Assembly (NCBI RefSeq): GCF_000003815.2
Contig: NC_049992.1
Location: forward strand, 5,759,146-5,823,145
Direction: 5' to 3'
Length of the DNA: 64,000 bases
From: Branchiostoma floridae
Lineage: Eukaryota > Chordata > Leptocardii > Amphioxiformes > Branchiostomatidae
Positions 32,784 to 42,924 of the stretch are shown piece after piece. Both the position numbers and the translations under genes were made by a program. The notes beneath the pieces are model-generated. The model worked only from the letters and a program-made list of their open reading frames with translations, did no database searches and had not been told where the DNA came from. Numbering within the stretch: position 1 is the stretch's first letter; each line of letters starts with the position of its first letter.

Positions 32784-33030
32784 AGGCCCTCTTTCTACTA
32801 AACGGCGATCGCGCTGCGCTCTGACTGCGACTTATCTAGGATATGTGTAACCTTCACTTTCATACTAGGTATATCATACAAAATGTAAAAGTGTGACCGA
32901 GAAGACAACAAAACGCACTAAGTGTAAAAATATCCGTTTCTTTTCTATACAATTCGTTGAGCGATCTGTCAAATTTTAGGTCGCAGAGAGAGCGCGGCGA
33001 GAGCGCCGTCCTACTCCTAGTGGAAAGGGA
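32784..33030 (+). mobile_element. MITE family 3 copy
   Basis: Inverted ends of the type AGGCCCTCTTTC...ACGGCGATCGCGCTGCGCTC, with the opposite end GAGAGCGCGGCGAGAGCGCC followed by CTAGTGGAAAGG. The core contains AAAAGTGTGACCGAGAAGAC. Confidence 0.85.
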
Positions 33031-33039
33031 CTATTATTA

Positions 33040-33180
33040 CACTTTATGTCTTTTGTTGTTGTTGTTTTTTGAGCCATACTTTTACAGTTTGCATAACACT
33101 TCAATTATAAATTCAAGGGTTAAAACAAAAAAAAACTACACTCAGCAAAGTCGCAGCGAGATCGCCGTCTAGTGGAAATG
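33040..33180 (-). mobile_element. Truncated MITE family 3 copy, reverse core
   Basis: The core appears in reverse orientation (TTGTTGTTTTTTGAGCCATA), followed by an end with CGCAGCGAGATCGCCGTCTA and GTGGAAATG. The other end is missing. Confidence 0.5.
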
Positions 33181-33415
33181 AACTTTTGAGCGACATTTCA
33201 GTGACTAGAATTGAATTCGTGTGAACCTTCTTTCATTTTATAATCTTCATGCGATGAGCGATGCAAAAGTATGATTTAAAAGACAACGATACATAAAAAA
33301 AACGTGACAGAAAGTTTGCTCCTTCCGTTGAGCAAACCGAGCAAACCGTGTGAAATATTCCGTCGTTCAGTGGTTTCTCAGTGGTCGCTGCGCGGTACCA
33401 GCTTCTAGTGGAAAG
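33176..33415 (+). mobile_element. Diverged MITE family 3 relative
   Basis: Keeps the core (GCAAAAGTATGATTTAAAAG, ACAACGATACATAAA) and a right end GTCGCTGCGCGGTACC...CTTCTAGTGGAAAGG. A run of about 11 G follows at 33414-33424. Confidence 0.5.
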
Positions 33416-33819
33416 GGGGGGGGGTGATGATTACCTAAACAGCGGGAAGCCAAGCACCCCACTGTTACATTTAACGTCACATATCTTAGTAGCCCAGCAA
33501 ATTACGTTATCACCATTCATTGGTCCCGGTCGCCTAGGAAAGACGGGAGAAAGGCCATCTATGACCCAATTATCGCTGACCCTTTATCTCGTACTTCTTT
33601 CTTCTCCTGTGAACCCTTCTTTCTGGCCTGTTCTTAATAGCGCGAAATGTCAGCGTCGATGGTAAAAGGGTAGCGAGTGGCGGAGTTATTGGCATTTCGC
33701 GTAACGTGTGGAGGGGGAGGGGTGATATTGGCGGGTGGATTGATTGATTGATGGGGCGGGCTGTGCCCTGAGAGAAAATTATGGAAAGCAATCACTGTTA
33801 TAACTAACTGACTCAATGC

Positions 33820-34096
33820 ACTCGCCCATAAATTTCGCTGGCATCAGCTACGACCGTTGTATCGGTGACGGGGCTGCGCATTGAGCACAGCGTAGCGGGA
33901 GAGCTGCGGTCAATCGCAGGGGAGTACGGCACAGCGGACCATGCGTTTTGACTCAGTTCCGTTCACGATGAGACGCCGTGCGGAGATGGAAGTTTGGAGC
34001 GCGGCGGTGTAACCTTGGCTGAGGTATCCGCAACGGGGAGTAGGCGTCAACATGGGAGCAGCGTGGAAAACTGCCGCCGGTTCTTTTGTATAAGAG
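33820..34096 (+). promoter_or_regulatory. GC-rich block ending in a strong splice donor, candidate first exon
   Basis: A CpG-rich block interrupts AT-rich flanks and ends in TAAGAG|GTAAGT. Two ATGs inside open only short frames (14 and 13 codons). In the phase that matches the next exon the block reads ASTWEQRGKLPPVLLYKS, preceded by TAG, so most of it would be untranslated. No TATA box is evident. Promoter function is an inference. Confidence 0.35.
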
Positions 34097-34170
34097 GTAA
34101 GTCAACTTCTGATGTTATCTAAAAGGCTTTTTTGTCTCTATCTGCAATTTTTATCAGTAGACACGTATAT

Positions 34171-34293
34171 ATGTACGACGATCACAGTAAGGCGGACCTT
34201 GAGGAACATCTAGGCTCTCGCAAGGCAGACGACCGGGAACCAGCGCACAACACCCGCTGGGACGCCAACCTCTCCAGGCAGTTAAGCTCTTAG
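34171..34293 (+). CDS. Candidate small coding exon behind a 61-bp intron
   Basis: The preceding intron would be 34097-34157, with GTAAGT at its start and a long pyrimidine tract ending TTTTTATCAG, both close to consensus. In the exon, ATG 34171 opens MYDDHSKADLEEHLGSRKAD and continues DREPAHNTRWDANLSRQLSS to TAG. This is a charged, helix-prone 40-residue sequence with raised GC. The same frame stays open leftward through the intron junction into the upstream exon as far as a TAG, so the start may be elsewhere. No family recognised. It may be a complete small protein or the last exon of a larger gene. Confidence 0.35.
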   Translation: MYDDHSKADLEEHLGSRKADDREPAHNTRWDANLSRQLSS

Positions 34294-34299
34294 TGAAGG

Positions 34300-34890
34300 G
34301 AATGTTGTATCTCTCTCAGATGACATGTACTGTATATTTGTCCTTTCCTCATCAGATATTTATGGCAAAATCTAGCTAAGAGGCACGATATAACCATGTT
34401 TGTACTAGATTCGCAATCCGCGAAAACATGTCCCGAATCCCCGCTCTTTATCAATTATACATACATCGATCTGTGTGAACGTTTTGAGAGAGGAAAGTAC
34501 GGGGTGAAACAGACCTTCCGACGTGTTAACAACTTTTTGACATATTGCATAACGCCCTATGTCAGACGCACAATCTAACAGTCTTTCAAGAGGAACCGGT
34601 TGGCTTTTAAAGTGCAGATGTGAAACCTTTTTTGATAGACATAGACGCCGGCTGAAAAGGGGCAATTCGAGCGAAGCCTTTCCAACAACGCCACTCGAGA
34701 AACCTTCTATTAGACCGCTTTAAATTTTCATACTTTTCGGAAACGGTGAGCAGAGCATTCATAGGAAACCTGATACGTTATTTTCCAAACGAGCGATTTT
34801 TCTTCGTAAGAGACAAGAACATATAAAATGAAACAGACATAGACAGAATGACAACTGTATAGTTCCTCAGGTTAGCATGCGATGGGTTAA
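34300..34890. other. Unassigned sequence
   Basis: No supported feature; overlapping frames on both strands at 34396-34665 are of chance length. Confidence 0.5.
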
Positions 34891-34896
34891 AAAAAG

Positions 34897-34966
34897 ATAC
34901 AAGCTAAAGAGATCCCAGGCACCGAACGCCCGGCAAGTAAGCTAGAAATAAGTCTACCATATAGGT
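34897..34966 (+). repeat. Direct repeat flank, left copy
   Basis: ATACAAGCTAAAGAGATCCC to AAGTCTACCA resembles 35419-35482 at roughly three-quarters identity by eye. Confidence 0.7.
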
Positions 34967-34970
34967 GTCG

Positions 34971-35418
34971 GTGCAAAACCTTTTTTTTTTTGTCTTGTTG
35001 GACCGGTCCAGAAAAACCGGACCTGAAAAAAGTCAGTACACCGGATGTTGGACCGATTCGAAAATGAACAGATTATACCGGCAGGTGTTCACGTGTTTAG
35101 GGCTGACCGGTCCAAGTAAATAAAAAGAGTGAAGTAAAGGAGAATTGATAGTTATTTTTACTAAGCTTCTAAAGTCAAACTTTGGCAGAGGCAGATAGTG
35201 TTGTTTACACGACTGAAATAGGATTTTAAAACGCCAATGGATGTCGGATATTTCACTAAACAGAATCCTTTCTAGCGACATGAACTATTGTATTAAGTAT
35301 CAGCCACTCACAAGTTTTCACAGATAATTAGGTCAAGGTACAGGTCCAGGCCCGGACCTGATTCTCTCGACCTGGACCGTACCTGTACCTGGATTCTCTG
35401 TACCGGTACTCACCCCTA
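34971..35418. mobile_element. Element rich in GGACCGGTCC-type motifs
   Basis: Between the direct repeats is sequence starting ATAGGTGTCGGTGC and ending GTACCGGTACTCACCCCTAA. Its ends are weakly complementary. It contains repeated TTGGACCGGTCC, CCGGACCTG, CTGACCGGTCC and GGACCTG motifs. I recall similar GGACC-rich sequence as dispersed in amphioxus; class unknown. Confidence 0.5.
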
Positions 35419-35482
35419 ATACAAGCTACAGAGATCCCAGCCAACAAACTCCCCACAAGTGCACAAGAAAAAAGTCTACCAC
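35419..35482 (+). repeat. Direct repeat flank, right copy
   Basis: Partner of the left flank; too long and too diverged to be a target-site duplication. Confidence 0.7.
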
Positions 35483-35489
35483 ACCCTCA

Positions 35490-36050
35490 CAGTACGCTCT
35501 CAGACAATAATTTCATTAGACAGCCAAAATTCATTAGATGAATTCGCCGGCCGGGTAGTTATTACGAGAAGTCGTCAAAGCTTCCTTTGTTGCTTTGTTA
35601 TTAATTCCATACTTCTCCACCTTTCCTTCGTGAGAGACAACTCTCCAGTATTAAATGTCAGCGGTAATATGACAAGAAGTAAGTTGCATATACAGAATAT
35701 CTAGTACTCTATTCGAACTTGTACTTGCAGGGCCTCTTCTAGGTATAGAAATGAAGGCATTTGTACTCATGACTTTTATTTTCCATCTGGGGCCCACGTA
35801 TCTCAGCGCAGACCCGCAACTTAGTGTAAGACTACCTTATCATGGTTAAAACTAAGCCTTGGAGGACTAGAGTTGGATAAGAGCGATGTGTGTAGTTCAC
35901 CATCCATGCATTTATAGCATTTCCTTATAGCATAATTGCCCATGTGCGACTGAAAAGATATGGCGCACAAAGAAGGAGCAAATTATACTTTTTTTTAGGC
36001 TGTAGACACACAAAGAAAAACTTGATCTGTTTCTATTCATGTGAAAAAAG
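35490..36050. other. Unassigned sequence
   Basis: No supported feature. Confidence 0.5.
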
Positions 36051-36053
36051 ATA

Positions 36054-36258
36054 AGGCCCTTGATCTACTAGACGCTGCAACATGTATCGGATTTTGAACC
36101 CTTTTCTTAATAATGGAAATATCATAGATCTGTAAAAGTATTACTGAAAAAACAGCAAGACAACCAAAGAGTAAAGAAATTAAGTTTTCTTGTCTTTAAT
36201 ATTCATTGAGCGTTCTGTCAAATCTCAGCGAGGTAGCCGCCCCACATGTAGTGGGAGG
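36054..36258 (+). mobile_element. MITE family 3 relative
   Basis: TA on both sides. The left end AGGCCCTTGATCTACTAGAC and right end GAGGTAGCCGCCCC...GTAGTGGGA are diverged. The core keeps TAAAAGTATTACTGAAAAAA and TATTCATTGAGCGTTCTGTC. Confidence 0.65.
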
Positions 36259-36259
36259 T

Positions 36260-37525
36260 ATAACTATAAGCTCATTTCCATCAGTTTATGGTTTCATATT
36301 CAACCTCAAGTTCTGTCTGTAACAGAAGTATATATATTCATGCCCTGTATTAAATAACAAGATACACATGTGTACATCTCTATCTGTCGATATTTCAGTA
36401 TTCCAACGTGTTGTAGAGAGTTATGTTCGCCACAAGTCGGTATAGAAACGATCATAAATTCTTGTTTTTATGTTGTGAACTAATAAACGTTTATGCAAAA
36501 CTCAAACTTCGTAAATATCCACCACCCAACTATATACCAGGCTTGCACACTGGATTCTGAAAAAAAATCGACCTAAAAGGAAAAACTCTTGGTAACATAT
36601 GAAACCGTTTCCTCTCCAAAATTGTGACATTTGCGGCGTACTAGCCCTTGGGAATACGTGAAGAAATCGCCGAACTGTGCCCGTTCGTTCATCCGAAGTA
36701 CCTGTATCTGCATTCCGTCAAGCGCATGAGTTCACTTCACGTGCGAATGCGGAAGAAACGTTATTCCAAAATGGCATGACGTTGTCTCGGCTCATATTTA
36801 CACCTTAGCTCCAACACCGTGTAATCTTCCTTCATAAGAAACGCAGCTGAGTGTAAAATTTGTAGTTGTGCGAACAGTTACGGAAGACGACAGCTTCTCC
36901 CGAGGGAAAAGTGTGTAACGGAAAAAGAGTTAAGGCTAACACCGTGCGTTTCTCATTCTGATACGTTTGGGTTTTGTAATAACACACAGAGGGTGATCAA
37001 AAGAAGCTTTTTCTCCATCACCGTTTCTCTGTCTCATTCGTCTGGGTTTTGGAATAACACAAAAAAGGTGTACAAGAGAAGCTTTATTTCTATTAAGCAA
37101 GATGACTGAAATAATACTGTTTAGAGGTTTATATTTATGATATTCGGCCTGTTGTAGGAATAAACTTGAAGAAACGTTTTGTATGTACGACTTTGAATTG
37201 TTGAGCAAACATTTTCTGATACACAGCAAAAAGGGCAAACTCAAATCGTATGTTTGCTTTTGGCTTGCTGTCAGAATGGGAAATATTGAGGTTCTTTCAG
37301 TCGTGCAAATATGACCATGACATTTAAGAAGACATTGAGCTTTGGCATTACACAGTGTAAAGGGAATACCAACATGGGCGACACTCGGGTGATTGTTTCA
37401 TGTATTCCTTTCGTCCTACGAGAGCAAAGTCGGTACATTTGGTGACAAAAGTTATTGTAGATCATCGTCGTACGTAGACGACCAGCCATATTAATAACCT
37501 CGTTTTAAATTCTCACCGTACGGCA
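36260..37525. other. Unassigned sequence with a 70-bp tandem duplication
   Basis: Two imperfect copies of a block containing GTTTCTC...GTTTGGGTTTTGTAATAAC lie at about 36950-37095 and account for the repeated residues in a minus-strand frame. Otherwise nothing is supported. Confidence 0.5.
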
Positions 37526-37528
37526 AAA

Positions 37529-37768
37529 ATGGCATCTAACTGCACTTGGGGCACCGGTGCGGCACTGCAGGGTTCGAAAGATTACTCAACGAATTTCAGA
37601 GATAAAGAACAAATTTTCTTACGTTTTGTGAATTTTGCTGTCTTCTAAGTCATACCTTTACGTATCAGGCAATATCTAAATCATGAACAAATCGGCGAAA
37701 ATAACACAACAGTGCCGCAGTGAACGAACCCCGCAGTGCCGCACCGGTGTTCCAATTACAGTGAGATA
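37529..37768 (+). mobile_element. MITE family 1 copy
   Basis: Both ends are preserved. The left end has lost a few bases (GGCATCTAACTGCACTTGGG); the right end CCGGTGTTCCAATTACAG is mutated. Confidence 0.85.
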
Positions 37769-37802
37769 AGGCAAGAAAACATACAAAAGCATAAACAGAT
37801 TA

Positions 37803-37990
37803 GTTTTGGTTTCGCGCGCTGCGCTATTTTGTTATAATTCAGATATTGCGTAATACGTAAAAGTAATACTTAGAAGACAGCAACATACACAAAATGAACG
37901 AAAATGTTTTCTTTAACTCTGAAATTCGTTGAGCAATATTTTGAACCCCGCAGTGCCGCACCGGTGCCCCAAGTGCAGTGAGATACCACC
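37803..37990 (-). mobile_element. MITE family 1 copy, truncated at the left
   Basis: Core and right terminal repeat only, in the orientation opposite to its neighbour 35 bp away. Confidence 0.85.
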
Positions 37991-37999
37991 TTAAGTGAC

Positions 38000-38630
38000 A
38001 CTACCTTATAGAGTGAATACATTGTCAACAATTTCAGCGAGTTTCTTTCTCATCAAAGATTAAAGTAGATGGTAGGAAAGGGACGCAGTGAACTAGAAAT
38101 GCTCATAAAGTCTTCATGAGTGACATTTGGTGTGACATTATAGTCATAACGAGTACCTAAGCCCGGTCGGCAAGTAGTTACCTGTCATAGGATTACTCTG
38201 CATATATATTTTACAAACTTTCAACAATGTTTCTTAAAAAAAAGATTTTTTTAAGACATATTTCTTACTTTACAATCTGCTAACAAGAAATATTATATCC
38301 TTACTTTTCTTCTTCTCTTCTCTAAACAAGAAAACGCTGTCAATTCGTTGTCTCTCTAAGCTCTACTTCTGGCTGTATCAAAATGTATGATTTTATTAAA
38401 AATGATTTAGGTCCTTTGAAACCTCTATATAACCAACCCTATTTGAAATGTTAAATCGAGATTTAATAAAATAACTGGCGATGTAATATTCCTAAAGCAT
38501 GCAGACTAGAAGGGACTGCAGAAAACGAACATAGCTTTGGGCACGCCTTTAAACAGGGTTATAGCTCACTAGCCAGTACTCTGGATCTCTTAAGTACAGC
38601 TATAGGTTGTTCCTAAGGCATATTGTTATT
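38000..38630. other. Unassigned sequence
   Basis: No supported feature. Confidence 0.5.
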
Positions 38631-38631
38631 G

Positions 38632-38925
38632 TTATTGGGTGGGCCGAGTACTCACTCTTTGCAGCCAGGGGCTGAATTGCGAGGAGCTTACAATAGGCTG
38701 GGCTAAATCGCAAGTGTCTGGAGCGAGCTGCCATTCGACGCCACTCAGTTGACCTCAATACAACAGTAATTGCCCCAGGTGCGGCCAAGGTTTTGAACCG
38801 CTCACACCGCCCCATCGCACATGTGGCGGGTTCTTTAACGTGCCCGGGCTTTGGCTCTCCCCAGACACGGGAACTCCATTTAACGTCCTATCCGAGGGAC
38901 GATACATAGTTACGTACTTCCTCTT
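38632..38925 (-). mobile_element. SINE body, 5'-truncated
   Basis: The minus strand matches the distal part of the split SINE at 22390-22848: TCGGATAGGACG, GGGGAGAGCC, CACATGTGCGATGG, CTGGGGCAATTACTG and TTGCGATTTAGCCC. The tRNA-like head is absent. Confidence 0.8.
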
Positions 38926-38929
38926 AATA

Positions 38930-39505
38930 TATAAATATACAATTTACGACTGAACATGTGCTGTGATAGTGGAAGAGCAAGAGTGATATGAATTGTGGGA
39001 TAATCACTGATGGAAATAGAGTCCTGATAATTTTTTACTCTTTTCGATTGATTTTTGTATTTTACGGCCCAGCTGAGACGTAAATCGGACAAGATGTCGA
39101 AAAACATTGATTTGACATTCATGTGACCTTGTCCACAGCGACTGTCGTAAAACGGTCTTCCAAGGATATTCTAATACCTCACCATTCTAATGAGGATTTT
39201 GTAATGTTAGCTTTGTATCATGTCTTTGACTTTTCCATTACTTTTACACCTAACATCATAACAAACATACTGTAAGTGCAGAAACTTTCGCCGTTGTTTT
39301 GTGTTGGCAGTTTTCGCGGTGGTCATTTTACCGCGAACTCGAAACCACAGCGAACATTTTCCTTTAATCCTTTGGCTCGGTATTTTACAGCTGTACGTTT
39401 TTTTCCAGTTTTCTTTCACGTTTGAAATGGGAAAACTCTTCCCCCAAGTTGGCTCGAGGTACCAGAGATACATTTTCAGAGATAAGAAATTGTGGCTGTA
39501 AAACT
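38930..39505. other. Unassigned sequence
   Basis: No supported feature. Confidence 0.5.
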
Positions 39506-39509
39506 AATG

Positions 39510-39935
39510 GAGTAAAAACGTGGCGATAAACTAAATGGAAAGACAATAAGAAGAAAGCAAGACAGAAAATACGAAGTAAATATAAGGCCCATGAGGCAAA
39601 AGATAAAGAAAATAAGAACAAAAAATGAGGCGAAAGACAGGAAGGCGAGAAATAAAATACCATGGAAAAATAGGGCGTAAAGACAGAAAAGCAAAAAAGA
39701 AAACACGAAAATAAAATAATACGGAAAGACAGAAAAAGTGAGAAAGAAAATACGAACTTCAAGGAAAAATAAGGCAAAAAGAAACTAAAGGAAGGAAAAG
39801 GAAAGGGAACAAAGAACAAAAAACACTTTACGCAGAATCGTTAAGAAGGAAGAACAAGTGGAGAAAATATTAGTCAAAAAACATTAGTAAGAAGCAAAAA
39901 AGAACAAACGAATGCACAAATGATAAAAATTGATT
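39510..39935. repeat. Purine-rich low-complexity tract
   Basis: About 400 bp in which the plus strand is overwhelmingly A and G, with recurring AAAGACAGAAAA and GAAAGAAAATACGAA motifs. It explains the Phe/Ser/Leu-rich minus frames. Confidence 0.85.
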
Positions 39936-40243
39936 TTATAAAATCCTGACGTTTTGGTAAAAATATATCAAACTTGGACAAGAACCAAACCGCTGGCGGT
40001 TAGAGGCGGTAAGCCCTGCCCGAAGAAAGCTGAAAACTCCCCATGAATCATTGATGCCGCCCGCCGCCCGCCCGTCTGAGAGACAGGTTACTTTATGATG
40101 CTGGTGCTTATGTCTGGGCAGGTAGTAATGAGGATGAATGGGGGAGAAGACCACGGGAGTGAGCCGCCGACTGGGGCCGCCCGTAAATCTTACTGTAGAC
40201 GTGAATGCGAAAGGTGATGTGTCCACGTGATTGTGTTAGTTTA
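39936..40243. other. Unassigned sequence with a GC-rich block
   Basis: A CGCCCGCCGCCCGCCCG-type run lies near 40055. No supported gene. Confidence 0.5.
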
Positions 40244-40483
40244 GGTGGTATCTCGCAGCAATTGGGGCACCGGTGCGACACTGCAGGGATTCGTTCACTG
40301 CGACACTATTGTGTTATTTTCGCCGATTTTTTCTTATAATTTAGATATTACGTAATACGTAAAAGTATGACATAGAAGACAACAAAATACCGACAAAATT
40401 GGTTCTTTATCTCTGAACTTTATTGAGTCATTTACGAATCCTGCAGTGCCACACTGGTGCCACCAATGCAACGAGATACCACC
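40244..40483 (-). mobile_element. MITE family 1 copy
   Basis: Complete, with TA flanking both ends (40242-40243 and 40484-40485), which supports a TA target-site duplication for this family. Confidence 0.88.
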
Positions 40484-40487
40484 TAAA

Positions 40488-40704
40488 GGTGCATCAGTGC
40501 GGCACAGCTGGGTTCGAAAGATTACTCAACGAATTTAAGAGATAATAACGAATTTCCGTACATTTTGTGTATTTTGTTGCGTTCTTCTGTGTTATAGTTT
40601 TACGTACGCAATATCTAAAAAATCGGCGAAAATACCACAACAGTGCAGCAGTGAATGGACCACGCAGTGCCACACCGGTGCCCCAAATGCAGTGAGATAC
40701 CACC
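40488..40704 (+). mobile_element. MITE family 1 copy, left end truncated
   Basis: Begins within the terminal repeat (GGTGCATCAGTGCGGCAC), 4 bases after the previous MITE, in the opposite core orientation. Confidence 0.85.
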
Positions 40705-40785
40705 TTTGGGACGATTGTGTAGATTGTTGGTTCAGTCCCATGAGGAATAATAATAATAATCTGACATCAAGCCATTTCCCTCTCC

Positions 40786-41002
40786 ACACGTTAGGCCATG
40801 TTGATTTGATTATATGGATGACATCCACACGAGCAACAATTTCCGGTCGTTTCCACAAAAAAAATTCAATCATACTGCAAAATGAGAAAGTCTATACCGT
40901 AGATATAAACAGAACATATAGCTATTAGTTGTTATTGGTTGCCATACATTGTACCCTGTGCGATTGTTGAGCAATAAACTCATTCAATCATTCATTCATT
41001 CA
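40786..41002 (+). mobile_element. Repeat shared with 25056-25200 followed by a LINE 3' tail
   Basis: The first 110 bp match the repeat at 25056. The end reads TTGTACCCTGTGCGATTGTT, GAGCAATAAAC and a short ATTC microsatellite, as in L2/CR1-type tails. Confidence 0.6.
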
Positions 41003-41107
41003 TATCAGACAGAAAACATATAGTATTGTCATAGAATACCAACGCCAATGCAAAGGTCAAAGAAGAAGATTTGAAAGAGCAAAAATGATACAATACTCAG
41101 AGTGTTT

Positions 41108-41305
41108 GTTATACCCGCCTCACATGTAGTGAAAATCGATCGGACGACGAGTCTGCGAACTGTAAATTACGAGGAGGCATGACCATGATGCCGACGAAAA
41201 AATGGCAGAGTTCCCCCCTTCCCGTCAGGGTCATGCCTCCTTGTAATTTAGAGCTCGCAGACTCGTCGTCCGATCGATTTTCGCTACATGTGAGGGGGGT
41301 ATAAC
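41108..41305. mobile_element. Foldback element with 77-bp inverted arms
   Basis: Arms at 41108-41184 and 41229-41305 are near-perfect reverse complements separated by 44 bp. They include GTTATACCC at the tips, CATGTAG, ATCGATCGGACGACGAGTCT and GGAGGCATGACC. The whole can fold into one long hairpin. No coding capacity. Confidence 0.9.
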
Positions 41306-41309
41306 TGGC

Positions 41310-42388
41310 CTGTCCGACCAACTTAGGTTACATAATGAAGGAAACTTTCTTTGGTCTGACTTTATGAATTTGCACGCTCGCATAAATTTTGTCTTCCCAG
41401 AAGATGGTAACCATATAACCAAATCAATATGGCCATATTTACATCCTTTACCGATTCTTAAACAAGAACCAGGTAGTTAGATACCAACGGATTCCAACCA
41501 TAGTCTCAACTGGTCTTATTTGGCTCCTATAAGTCTATGACCGCTAAACCATCTGTCAAATTATTGAGTCCGTAAGACATCTTCCACTTTTTTTTTCTGG
41601 CAATCCAGGGTAAGACTTTTGCAGCCTTCTGAGGGAAATCACCGTCTTGTTACTGGAAAACAGAAGCAGTCAACCTCAAAGTGTTGGATAATATTAATAG
41701 GACAGATTAGTCATAAGAAGTCGGCAAATTCTGACCAGTTTCTGCTATTTATCCAAGCTTAAGGATTCTGGTAGCGACTAGCAAAGTTTGGTGCATGTCT
41801 CAACCGTTTCAGACGCAGAGTCCGGAGAATATTGTGTGCATTGTGTGTGTCCTGGGCTATGGACACCCCACTGGTCTTTTCTCGTACGGAAAATAAACAG
41901 TTTTAACCTCCTGGTCCCCTGTTTCACGGACGGGCTATTTGATGAGTAAGATTCAATCGACCAGAAACAAAAACTACGAAGTTTGAAACGTTTTTTTGAT
42001 GAGGGCTATTCTTATTAATTTCAACTCCGTTCGACCATATGAATCATATTTACGACCATCTTCCGTCTGTCTCTATCGCCTGTCCTCTTTTGAGGTCAAG
42101 TACGTTGACTTGAAATCAATCCATAACTTTTAAAGATATATAGTCCACGAATAGGCATGAAAATATAACTTTCTACGCTCAGTCTCTATGTATAGGTGCC
42201 TCATGTTATTCTGGTGGTGTTTTTATTTACGTTTTGTGTAATGTAAAGGATTTGAGGATTAACAAATAGATGATTATTTCCTTATTTCGTGTATGGACGA
42301 GGTATAAAAACCGGAGATCCCTTTCTTTTACCAACTGACCAAGAAACGAAACATCACGAAAATTCATCTACAGCTTGCTGTGCTGTTC
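41310..42388. other. Unassigned sequence
   Basis: No supported feature. Confidence 0.5.
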
Positions 42389-42390
42389 AT

Positions 42391-42713
42391 ATACACACAC
42401 GTACACACACACACATACACACTCACACACACACACACACACACATGCACACACACATACACACATACACACACAAACCACAAACACACACACACACACA
42501 TGCACACACACACACGCACACACACACACACACACATGCACACACATGCACACACACAACACACACACACACATGCACACACACACACACAAACACACAC
42601 ATGCACACACACACACACACAAACCACAAACACACACACACACACACACACACATGCACACACACCCACACCCACACACATGCGCACACACACACACACA
42701 AACACACACTCAC

Positions 42714-42744
<31 letters not shown>

Positions 42745-42757
42745 AACACACACTCAC
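42391..42757. repeat. Long CA-rich microsatellite
   Basis: About 365 bp of CA repeats with CATGCACA, CAAACCACAAAC and CTCA interruptions; CAAACCACAAACA occurs more than once, so part of the array was duplicated as a block. All overlapping long frames are artefacts. Confidence 0.98.
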
Positions 42758-42857
42758 TCACCCGAGGTCACTCACTCACACATCATCAATGAGGATCCGA
42801 CTAAAAACTTTCTAAAGAACAAAGTTTGACTGAAAATGCATGAGATATAACCCCTGT

Positions 42858-42922
42858 AGGTATATATATATACACACAAACACATACATACATACACACA
42901 CACACACACTTACACACACGCG
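42858..42922. repeat. TA/CA microsatellite
   Basis: TATATATATA followed by CA and CATA repeats. Confidence 0.9.
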
Positions 42923-42924
42923 CA

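Noticed and set aside
39385-39819. 144-codon Phe/Ser-rich minus frame
   Set aside because: It is the complement of a low-complexity purine tract.
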